Shown here in pieces: positions 42,012-49,431 of a DNA stretch of 64,000 nt. The notes beneath the pieces were generated by a model, which saw nothing but the letters and a program-made list of their open reading frames with translations, made no database searches and was not told where the DNA came from. How positions within the stretch are numbered: position 1 is the first letter of the stretch; every line of letters starts with the position of its first letter. The DNA lies in the NCBI GenBank assembly GCA_052389915.1, contig JBQTHL010000006.1:62001-126000 (forward strand), in the 5' to 3' direction. The position numbers and the translations under genes were made by a program. This stretch comes from Panacagrimonas sp052389915 (GTDB lineage: Bacteria > Pseudomonadota > Gammaproteobacteria > Nevskiales > Nevskiaceae).

Positions 42012-43169
42012 TTACATCCGCTTCGCCACTTCTTCCAGCATCACCTCGGTGGCGCCGCCGCCGATGGGGACGATGCGGGCATCACGCACCATGCGTTCGA
42101 TCGGCGTGCCGGTCATGTAGCCGGTGCCTCCGTGCAGTTGCAGACAGCCGTGCACGACCTCCATCAGCGTTTCGGCCGCGAGCGCCTTGAGCATCGACAC
42201 TTCGCGCACCACGTCCTGGCCCTCTTCCAGCATCTGCGCGCAGGTGTAGGTGAAGGCGCGCGAGGCCGCCGCCTTGGACGCGAGCCACGCGAGCTTGTGG
42301 CGCACGGTCTGCTGTTCCCACAGTGTCTTGCCGAAGGCCTTGCGTTGCTTCACGTAGTCCGTGGTCAGCTCGATGGCCTTGGAGCACTGGCCGCAGGCCA
42401 GCGCCGCCAGCATCAGGCGCTCGTTCTGGAACGTGCTCATGATGTAGTAGAAGCCCTTGCCTTCCTCGCCCAGCAGCGCGTCCGCAGGCAGGCGCACGTC
42501 GTCGAAGAACAGCTCGGCGGTGTCGCTCGATCGCCAGCCGTGCTTGTCCAGTTCGCGCCCCACGCGAAAACCCGGCGTGCCCTTGTCCACGATGAACAGC
42601 GAGATGCCCTTGCGGCGTGCTTCGGGATCGGTGCGCGCCGCGACGACGTAGATGTCGCCGTACACGCCGTTGGTGATGAAGGTTTTCGCTCCACTGAGAA
42701 TCCATTCGCTACCGTCGCGCACGGCCCGGGTCTTGATGCCGGCCACGTCGGAACCCGCGCCGGGTTCCGTGATGCAGACCGCACCGACCTTCTCGCCGGA
42801 ACAGACCGCTGGCAGGTACTTCGCTTTCTGCGCCGCGGTTCCGCGATGCGCGATGTGCGACATCGACATGTCGGTGTGCACCGACACGGAGGTCGCGAAT
42901 CCGCCGTAGGTGCTGCGCCCGAGTTCCTCGTTGAAGATCACCGAGGCCAGCGGACCCAGGTCGCTGCCGCCGTATTCCAGCGGATGACGCATACCGAGAA
43001 ATCCCAGCTTGCCCATCTGGCGAAAGATTTCGCGCGGCACCCGGCCGTCCTGTTCCCACTGGTCGCCGTTGGGGATGACGACCTGCTCGACGAAGCGGCG
43101 AACCGATGCGCGGAGCATCGCCAGGTCTTCGCCGAGCGTGGCGGGTTCCATGAATTCAAATGCGGGCAT
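42012..43169 (-). CDS. Acyl-CoA dehydrogenase
   Basis: Codes for 385 aa. Flavin and substrate signatures: CITEPGAGSDVAGIKTRA, WILSGAKTFITNG, and QRKAFGKTLWEQQTV. In the C-terminal motif GGTGYMTGTPIERMVRDARI the position of the medium-chain-type catalytic Glu is Gly. The likely base is instead Glu250 in STFQNERLML, the place used by long-chain and isovaleryl-CoA dehydrogenases. It introduces a trans-2 double bond into an acyl-CoA using FAD. It follows rfbA by 10 bases on the same strand, an unusual pairing. Confidence 0.9.
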   Translation of the reverse strand: MPAFEFMEPATLGEDLAMLRASVRRFVEQVVIPNGDQWEQDGRVPREIFRQMGKLGFLGMRHPLEYGGSDLGPLASVIFNEELGRSTYGGFATSVSVHTDMSMSHIAHRGTAAQKAKYLPAVCSGEKVGAVCITEPGAGSDVAGIKTRAVRDGSEWILSGAKTFITNGVYGDIYVVAARTDPEARRKGISLFIVDKGTPGFRVGRELDKHGWRSSDTAELFFDDVRLPADALLGEEGKGFYYIMSTFQNERLMLAALACGQCSKAIELTTDYVKQRKAFGKTLWEQQTVRHKLAWLASKAAASRAFTYTCAQMLEEGQDVVREVSMLKALAAETLMEVVHGCLQLHGGTGYMTGTPIERMVRDARIVPIGGGATEVMLEEVAKRM

Positions 43170-43179
43170 GTAGACGTTC

Positions 43180-44055
43180 CTAAAACACCTGGTCCTGCAA
43201 GAGGCTCAGCAGGTGCGCGCCGTAGCCGCTCTTGGCCAGCGGGAGTGCCAGCTTTTCGAGCTGTTGGTCGTCGATCCAGCCCTGGCGCCAGGCCACTTCC
43301 TCGGGGCAGCACATCTTCAGGCCCTGGCGTTTCTCCAGGGTCTGCACGAACTGCGCGGCGTCGATCAGCGAGTCGTGCGTGCCGGTGTCGAGCCAGGCAT
43401 CGCCACGGCCGAGCTTTTCCACGTGCAGCGAGCCCGCTTCGAGATAGCGCGCGTTGATGTCGGTGATTTCAAGCTCGCCGCGCGGTGAGGGTTTGACTGC
43501 GCGCGCGATCTCCACGACCTGCGAATCGTAGAAATACAGGCCGGTGACGGCGTAGCGGCTGCGTGGGTTTGCGGGCTTTTCCTCGATGCCGACGGCGCGG
43601 CCGGTCGAATCGAACTCGACCACGCCGTAGCGCTCCGGATCGTTCACCGGGTACGCGAAGACCGTAGCTCCGGGCGTTCTCCGCGCCGCGCGCTGAAGAC
43701 GATCCGACAGGTCATGCCCGAAGAACAGGTTGTCGCCCAGAATCAGCGCGCAGGGCGCGCCGTCGATGAAGCGCTCGCCGATGAGGAAGGCCTGCGCCAG
43801 ACCGTCGGGCGAAGGCTGCACCGCATAGCTCAGGGACACGCCCCAGCTTTTGCCGTCGCCGAGCAATTGCTCGAAATGCGGCACGTCGCGCGGCGTGGAG
43901 ATGATGAGGACATCGCGGATCCCGGCCAGCAGCAAGGTGCTGAGCGGGTAATAAATCATGGGCTTGTCGTAGACCGGCAGAAGCTGCTTGGACACGACCG
44001 TGGTGAGCGGATACAGGCGCGTGCCGGTGCCGCCTGCGAGGATGATGCCCTTCAT
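43180..44055 (-). CDS. rfbA: Glucose-1-phosphate thymidylyltransferase
   Basis: Codes for 291 aa from ATG 44055, the usual RmlA start (MKGIILAGGTGTRLYPLT). VVSKQLLPVYDKPMIYYPLS, LILGDNLFFGHD and WLDTGTHDSLIDAA are diagnostic. It makes dTDP-glucose, the first step to dTDP-rhamnose for surface polysaccharide. No other rml gene lies beside it, so the pathway must be completed elsewhere. Confidence 0.95.
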   Translation of the reverse strand: MKGIILAGGTGTRLYPLTTVVSKQLLPVYDKPMIYYPLSTLLLAGIRDVLIISTPRDVPHFEQLLGDGKSWGVSLSYAVQPSPDGLAQAFLIGERFIDGAPCALILGDNLFFGHDLSDRLQRAARRTPGATVFAYPVNDPERYGVVEFDSTGRAVGIEEKPANPRSRYAVTGLYFYDSQVVEIARAVKPSPRGELEITDINARYLEAGSLHVEKLGRGDAWLDTGTHDSLIDAAQFVQTLEKRQGLKMCCPEEVAWRQGWIDDQQLEKLALPLAKSGYGAHLLSLLQDQVF

Positions 44056-44124
44056 TCGTACGCGGATTGCTGTGTGAGCGGTAGGTGCCGGACCATACCA
44101 TCCGGAGCCGCTCGACATCTGCGC

Positions 44125-45009
44125 CTACAACGCACGAACCTCCGGACGTTCCAACTTCTGCTCGGCCCAATGCTGCACGTTCAGCACCTGCCCCTGAGTG
44201 CGCGCCTGCGCGGTCGCCGCCGGATCGATTTCCGCGTAAACCCATGCGGGCTCGTTCAGACGACCCTGCGCAATCACGCCATCGTCCGGGAAACCGCGGT
44301 CCGGCGGTCCGTAAATTCCTGCCGCGCCGACGTTCACGTCCACCGCCGGCGACCACGGCGCTTCGCCGACCAGCGGAGAGAGCAACACGTGACACTGTCC
44401 TTCGAGCGCGCGTGCCTGCGCCGCCACGCGCACGCGGTGATACCCCGCTAGCGCGTCGGTACACGAAGGCACCAGCAGAATTTCCGCGCCGGCTTCGATC
44501 TGCTCGTGCACCAGCAAGGGAAACTCGGAGTCGTAACAGATGGCGACACCGATGCACCCTAGCTCCGTATCGAAAACCTTTGCGGGCTCGCCGCTGGCGA
44601 TGCCCCATTGCTCGCGCTCGAAGCGGGTCATGATCTGCTTGTCCTGGAACGCGGCCGCTCCGGACGGAGCGCACAGCCAGGCGCGATTGACGACGCGATG
44701 CGTCTCCAGTTGCCAGGGAAAACTGCCGGCGAGAATAAAGACGCCGTGCTGCGCCGCCAGCCGACGATGCAGATCGACGTACGAGTCGCGCAGTGCTTGC
44801 AGCTCCAGCAACTGCGCATTCAGATCGGCCTGCACGGCGGGCGCCAGCAAAGCGGCGAGCGACATCGACGCGTATTCCGGAAATACCAGCAGCTTTGCGC
44901 CCTGCCCTGCGGCTTCGCCCACCCAGCACGCCAGCGTGTCTTCGACCTCCGGCCAGTCGCTGTAACGAATCACCGGAAACTGCGCGGCCGCGGCCAGAAA
45001 GGGGGTCAC
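44125..45009 (-). CDS. Carbon-nitrogen hydrolase (nitrilase superfamily)
   Basis: Codes for 294 aa from a GTG overlapping the previous stop. The catalytic triad is Glu45 (FPEYAS), Lys124 (QDKQIMTRFE) and Cys158 (AICYDSEFP). It hydrolyses an amide or nitrile C-N bond; the substrate is not clear. It is the last of three coupled genes with a GNAT acetyltransferase and a ketosteroid-isomerase-like protein. Confidence 0.9.
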   Translation of the reverse strand: MTPFLAAAAQFPVIRYSDWPEVEDTLACWVGEAAGQGAKLLVFPEYASMSLAALLAPAVQADLNAQLLELQALRDSYVDLHRRLAAQHGVFILAGSFPWQLETHRVVNRAWLCAPSGAAAFQDKQIMTRFEREQWGIASGEPAKVFDTELGCIGVAICYDSEFPLLVHEQIEAGAEILLVPSCTDALAGYHRVRVAAQARALEGQCHVLLSPLVGEAPWSPAVDVNVGAAGIYGPPDRGFPDDGVIAQGRLNEPAWVYAEIDPAATAQARTQGQVLNVQHWAEQKLERPEVRAL

Positions 45010-45596
45010 AGTTCGCGTATCCAGAAGGTCATGGACTTTTCGGTGGATTCCGTATGTCCGATGTCCGGCCAGGAGAATCCAGCCTTGATCTCGGGCTCCT
45101 TGCGATAGCCACGCCGCGTCCAGAAGGCGTCGTTGGGCACGTAATCGACGGGGCGGGCTGGATGATCCGCGGGCCGGTCCACCGAACAGAACGCGCAGAT
45201 CGCGAGTCCGCTTTCTCGCGCATGCGCTTCGCGCAAATCGAAGAATTTAACGCCGAGTCCACGGCCGCGATACGGCCGCAGAATGATGGACTCGCCGAAA
45301 TAATCGATACGCTCGATCGCATGGCGCTGCGCGCGGAACGGGGCCTGCGCCGCCGCCTCCGCATCGGCCAGCGGCAGCACGGTGGAGGCACCGATACACT
45401 GCTCCCCATCCCACACCAGCACGGCCAGGCTGCGCGGACAGCGCAGGTAGGTGTCGAGATATTTTTTCTCGTACTCGGACGTGCCTTCGTAGAGATACGG
45501 CCACTCCCTGAACACGTCGATACGCAGCGCCGCCAGAGCGTCGAGTTGGCGCGCGATCTCGTTGCCGCGCAGGGATTCGATGCGCAACTCCGTCAT
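45006..45596 (-). CDS. GNAT family N-acetyltransferase
   Basis: Codes for 196 aa. IILRPYRGRGLGVKFFDLRE is the acetyl-CoA pyrophosphate-binding loop (motif A). The N-terminal LRIDVFREWPYLYEGTSEYE block is characteristic of a subgroup often linked to a nitrilase. Overlaps of 4 bases with both neighbours show tight coupling. The acceptor is unknown; a joint role with the hydrolase in modifying and deacylating one small amine is an inference. Confidence 0.85.
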   Translation of the reverse strand: MTELRIESLRGNEIARQLDALAALRIDVFREWPYLYEGTSEYEKKYLDTYLRCPRSLAVLVWDGEQCIGASTVLPLADAEAAAQAPFRAQRHAIERIDYFGESIILRPYRGRGLGVKFFDLREAHARESGLAICAFCSVDRPADHPARPVDYVPNDAFWTRRGYRKEPEIKAGFSWPDIGHTESTEKSMTFWIREL

Positions 45597-46003
45597 CCGG
45601 CGCCAACCTGTCGCAACCAGTCCTGCAAGTTGTAATAGTTGGTGACTCTCGCGACTTTGCCATCGCGAATGTCGAAGAAAGCGCCGCCCGGCAGTTCGTA
45701 CTTCTGGCCCTTGGCCTCGGGCAGGCCTTCATCCGATTTCAGGTAGGTACCGAGCACTACGAACTCCACCGCGGCACGCGAACCGTCGGAGCCGACCATC
45801 ACCTCGATATCGACGATCTGCTCGAAATAGCTGCGCTGCATGCGCTGCATGAACTGGCCGAAGGCCTCGCGGCCGACCTCGCGGCCGCCCTGGTTGATGT
45901 CGTGAATCACATCCTCGGCGAGCATGCCGAGGAAGGTGTTCCAGTCGGCGCGATTGAAAGCGGCGTAGTAATTTTCGAGCAGGGTGCGGGTAGGGTCTTG
46001 CAT
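45593..46003 (-). CDS. Ketosteroid isomerase-related (NTF2-like) protein
   Basis: Codes for 136 aa from ATG 46003. LLENYYAAFNRADWNTFLGM and VIHDINQGGREVGREAF, with the C-terminal GAFFDIRDGKVARVTNYYNL, match the conserved ketosteroid-isomerase-related family with the NTF2 cone fold. It starts a three-gene operon and is divergent from the lipoprotein lipase gene at 46120. The function is unknown. Confidence 0.85.
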   Translation of the reverse strand: MQDPTRTLLENYYAAFNRADWNTFLGMLAEDVIHDINQGGREVGREAFGQFMQRMQRSYFEQIVDIEVMVGSDGSRAAVEFVVLGTYLKSDEGLPEAKGQKYELPGGAFFDIRDGKVARVTNYYNLQDWLRQVGAG

Positions 46004-46119
46004 GGCGTTGGCAGTGGAAAAAAAACGGATCAATGGCGCAAGTTTAACGGCCGGCTGTACGATCCCTTCACTCGCCCGGTGCCGTGCCGGGAGACGGACA
46101 AATCATCTTCAACGAACCC

Positions 46120-47190
46120 ATGAACCGCACCCGACTCGTCGTGCCCTCGGCCCTTCTCGCCGCATCGTTGCTGCAAGCCTGCGGGGGTGGCGCCGGGTCG
46201 CCCGATGCGGTCCTGCAATCGGATCCCGAGCTGAAAACGTCCCAGGCCGAGTTGGACGAGTCGCTGAACTGCACGCCGTTCCAGCACCCCGACAAGCCGC
46301 CGGTGCTACTTGTGCACGGAACCTTCGTCACCGGCGTGGAGCAGTACACGCTGTTCTACGCGCCGCAACTCGTGGACCTGGGCTTCGACGTATGTCTCGT
46401 CACCTACCCGGACCGTGGGCTGGGCGACATGCAGGTGTCGGCCGAGTACATCGTCAACGCGCTGCGCAGCATCCACTCGCAGACCGGCCGTAAGGTCGCG
46501 ATGATCGGTCACAGCCAGGGCGCGCTCATGCCGCGCTGGGCGCTCAAGTTCTTTCCTTCGGCGCGTGAGGCGGTCAGCGATTTCGTCATGCTTGCGGGGC
46601 CCGCCCACGGCACCAGCGCGGCTTTTCTGGGCAATGTCGTCGGCGGTTTGTTCGAAGCGCTCGGCCTGGGCCAACTGCCCTTCGGACTGCTTCCCGAGGT
46701 GATCTACCAATTCACACCCGATTCCAATTTTATCGCCGCGCTCAACGCCGGCGACGAGACACCGGGCGATATCGAGTACACCTCGATCTACACGCGATTC
46801 GACGAGCTGGTTCGGCCGGTGGACCCGGTGCCGACCGCGGCGCTGGAATTCGGCGGAAACAATTCGCGCGTGGCCAACATCCTGTTGCAGGACGTCTGCC
46901 CGGGTTACCTGACCGAGCACTTCACCATCGGCACCAGCGACCCGGTGGCCTTTGCGCTGGTGCTGGACGCCATCGACAATTCCGGTCCGGCCAATGTGGA
47001 ACGCGCCGGTGGCCCCTCGGAACTGTGCGGCCTGCTGCCGGTGGATCTGACCGCTCTGCTCCAGGCCGAGCCGGTCCGCGGGCTGTTGGAAATCGTGGGC
47101 GACATCGTGACCAGCGGCATCCCCCGTCCCCACCTGGAAGCCGCGGAGCCGGCCTTGATGGATTATGCCGCGGGCGAAATCACGCCCTGA
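46120..47190 (+). CDS. Lipoprotein alpha/beta-hydrolase (triacylglycerol lipase-like) 1
   Basis: Codes for 356 aa. The signal ends in a lipobox LLQAC with Cys21 as the lipidated residue. The oxyanion segment is LLVHGTF, and the nucleophile elbow is IGHSQG with Ser132. A segment of about 45 residues after LAGPAHGT (rich in Gly, Leu, Phe) is likely the lid over the active site. It resembles bacterial lipases of the Candida antarctica lipase B type. It should sit on the outer-membrane inner face or the cell surface. Confidence 0.82.
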   Translation: MNRTRLVVPSALLAASLLQACGGGAGSPDAVLQSDPELKTSQAELDESLNCTPFQHPDKPPVLLVHGTFVTGVEQYTLFYAPQLVDLGFDVCLVTYPDRGLGDMQVSAEYIVNALRSIHSQTGRKVAMIGHSQGALMPRWALKFFPSAREAVSDFVMLAGPAHGTSAAFLGNVVGGLFEALGLGQLPFGLLPEVIYQFTPDSNFIAALNAGDETPGDIEYTSIYTRFDELVRPVDPVPTAALEFGGNNSRVANILLQDVCPGYLTEHFTIGTSDPVAFALVLDAIDNSGPANVERAGGPSELCGLLPVDLTALLQAEPVRGLLEIVGDIVTSGIPRPHLEAAEPALMDYAAGEITP

Positions 47191-47274
47191 AAAGAAAGCC
47201 TGCATGGGTCTCTGCGTGCCCTGCGCTTTCAGGCCCTGTCCGTTCCACCCGCGAACCTCAGTTGAGATCGACGC

Positions 47275-48207
47275 ATGAACGGCACGAAACTCGTCGCAAC
47301 CCTGGCCATCCTGGCCGTCTCGCTCCTGCAAGCCTGTGGCGGCGGAGGGTCGCCCGATGCGGTCATGGAGCCCGAACCGGAGCTGAAGGCACTTCAGACC
47401 GACCTGGACGATGCGCTCAACTGCACGCCGTTCCGGCATCCCGACAAGCCGCCGGTACTGCTGGTGTCGGGAACCGTCCTGACCGGGACCGAGCAATTCA
47501 CGCTGTGCTTCACGTCGCAACTCGTGGATCTGGGTTACGACGTGTGCATCCTGACCTACCCGGATCGCGGGTTTGGCGACTTGCAGGTCTCCGCCGAATA
47601 TGTGGTCAACGCGCTGCGCAGCCTGCATGCCGAGACCGGCGGCAAGGTCGCCATGATCGGGCACAGCCAGGGCGCGGTCATGCCGCGCTGGGCGCTCAAG
47701 TTCTGGCCCTCCGCGCGCGAGGCGGTGAGTGATTTCGTCATGCTGGCGGGGTATCAGCACGGCACCAACGTGGCCCTGCCGGGCGATCTCGACTACACCG
47801 CCATCTACACGCGATTCGACGAACTGGTTCGCCCGTTGGAGCCGGTGCCGACCGCGGCTTTGGATTTTGGCCGGAACAATCCGCACGTAACCAACATCCT
47901 GTTGCAGGACGTCTGCCCCGGTTATCTCAGCGATCACGCCACCATCGGCCTGACCGACCCGGTGGCCTTCGCGCTGGCGCTGGACGCCATCGGCAATCCC
48001 GGCCCGGCCGACGTGATGCGTGCCGGTGGTCCTTCCGAACTGTGCGGCCTGCTGCCGATCGACGTTGTCGCACTGCTCCAGGCCCCGCTCGTCACCGGGC
48101 TGCTGGAAATCGTGGCCGATCTCGTAGCCAGCGGCATCCCGCGGCCGCACCTCGCAGCCGCAGAGCCGATCTTGATGGATTACGCCGCGGGCGAAATCGC
48201 GCCCTGA
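47275..48207 (+). CDS. Lipoprotein alpha/beta-hydrolase 2, lid-deleted paralogue
   Basis: Codes for 310 aa, 84 bases after gene 1, and is clearly a tandem duplicate. It has lipobox LLQAC (Cys21), IGHSQG with Ser131 and an almost identical C-terminal third. It differs in two ways: 45 residues after HGT are missing, so LAGYQHGTNVALPGDLDYT joins directly to IYTRFDELVRP, and the oxyanion motif VHGT reads VSGT. The active site may be open or changed in substrate range. Confidence 0.8.
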   Translation: MNGTKLVATLAILAVSLLQACGGGGSPDAVMEPEPELKALQTDLDDALNCTPFRHPDKPPVLLVSGTVLTGTEQFTLCFTSQLVDLGYDVCILTYPDRGFGDLQVSAEYVVNALRSLHAETGGKVAMIGHSQGAVMPRWALKFWPSAREAVSDFVMLAGYQHGTNVALPGDLDYTAIYTRFDELVRPLEPVPTAALDFGRNNPHVTNILLQDVCPGYLSDHATIGLTDPVAFALALDAIGNPGPADVMRAGGPSELCGLLPIDVVALLQAPLVTGLLEIVADLVASGIPRPHLAAAEPILMDYAAGEIAP

Positions 48208-48228
48208 GAGAAGCAATGCTCCCATCGC

Positions 48229-48462
48229 TCAAGCCTTGGGATGGCTCGGCTGGTTCTCCAGCATCAGCACCGCCGCGTGCACGTGTTCTGCAAGTTCATC
48301 GCCGCCGCCGTTCACGTAGGCCAGAATCTGGCGCCGCATGCGCGGATCCCAGAAGCGCTTGATGTGATTGAGCACGCCGGCGATCTGATCTTCCCGCTTC
48401 GGCTCGCCGCCAAAGAAATTGCCGATGTCATTAGCCATCGTCACCAAGTGTTCGACGTTCAT
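48229..48462 (-). CDS. fdsD: NAD-dependent formate dehydrogenase delta subunit
   Basis: Codes for 77 aa. VEHLVTMANDIGNFF and HIKRFWDPRMRRQILAYV are the FdsD signature. This small subunit or maturation partner is needed for the active soluble molybdenum enzyme. It is the last gene of the operon; its ATG overlaps the fdhD stop. Confidence 0.9.
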   Translation of the reverse strand: MNVEHLVTMANDIGNFFGGEPKREDQIAGVLNHIKRFWDPRMRRQILAYVNGGGDELAEHVHAAVLMLENQPSHPKA

Positions 48463-49268
48463 GCGCTTGGCTTCGTGTTGAGGGCAATGCGACCGGGGCA
48501 GGCATAGATCACCTGTCGATCGCCGCGCGCGAACCCGATCAGCGTGATGCCGGCCTCTTCTGCGACGCGTACCGCATATGCGGTCGGCGCCGAGATCGCC
48601 ACCACCACCGGCATGCCGACGCTTGCCGCTTTCTGCACCATCTCGTAACTCGCGCGGCTGGTGATGACGAGAAAGCCGCGCGACAAGTCCTGATGCGTCA
48701 TCAGCAGGTGGCCGATCAGCTTGTCGAGCGCGTTGTGCCGGCCCACGTCCTCGCGCGCGGCGAGGATCAGGCCGTCGGGTGTCGCCCAGGCCGCGGCGTG
48801 CGTAGCACCGGTCGCGGCATTGAGCGGCTGCTGCTTGCGCAGGCCTTCGAGCGCACGACGGATCGCAGCAAGGCTCACATTCGTACCCGCAGGCACGCGG
48901 CGCGGCGGACGGATCGCCGCATTGAGCGTCTGCGCGCCGCACAAGCCACAACCCGTTCGTCCCTGCAAATTACGCTGGCGACCCGCGAGCTGCGCTGCCC
49001 GTTCTGGTGGAATCTGCACGTCGATTTCAAAGCCGCCGTGTTCTGGCAGTTCGCGGATCGCCACTCGATCGACCTCGCCGATCTTCTCGACGATGTCTTC
49101 AGTCACGGAAAAGCCGCGTGCGAAATCTTCGAGGTCGGCCGGCGTGCACATCATCACCACGTGCGGTTCGCCGTTGTACAGCAGCGCAACGGGGACTTCC
49201 TCGGCCACGCGGTCGGGCGCGGTGCCGTCCTCGCGCCAGACCTGAATGCTGGGAGCAGCGAACCTCAT
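48459..49268 (-). CDS. fdhD: Formate dehydrogenase accessory sulfurtransferase
   Basis: Codes for 269 aa from ATG 49268. The TGCGLCG motif holds the cysteine pair that passes sulfur from IscS to the bis-MGD cofactor. EDVGRHNALDKLIGH and the C-terminal APTAYAVRVAEEAGITLIGF are typical FdhD. It occupies the place called fdsC in operons of this type. A 96-bp element separates it from fdsA. Confidence 0.93.
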   Translation of the reverse strand: MRFAAPSIQVWREDGTAPDRVAEEVPVALLYNGEPHVVMMCTPADLEDFARGFSVTEDIVEKIGEVDRVAIRELPEHGGFEIDVQIPPERAAQLAGRQRNLQGRTGCGLCGAQTLNAAIRPPRRVPAGTNVSLAAIRRALEGLRKQQPLNAATGATHAAAWATPDGLILAAREDVGRHNALDKLIGHLLMTHQDLSRGFLVITSRASYEMVQKAASVGMPVVVAISAPTAYAVRVAEEAGITLIGFARGDRQVIYACPGRIALNTKPSA

Positions 49269-49312
49269 CGTGCGAATCCCAGAAGCACCCACCCCGCAGG
49301 AAAAAACAAAAC

Positions 49313-49408
49313 CGTCATTCCCGCGAAGACGGGAATCCAGTCTCTCCGCCTCAAAGCCGCTCGCAGTGCACGAAGCAAAACTGGATTCCCGCCTTCGCGG
49401 GAATGACG
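49313..49408. repeat. 96-bp inverted-repeat element, copy 2
   Basis: The 29-base ends are inverted copies with one mismatch (CGTCATTCCCGCGAAGAC on the left; the right end finishes GCGGGAATGACG). It lies between the fdsA stop and the fdhD start, within the operon. The central 38 bases are unrelated in sequence to copy 1. Confidence 0.85.
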
Positions 49409-49431
49409 GAAATAAACTGAGGCGGGCGTCT

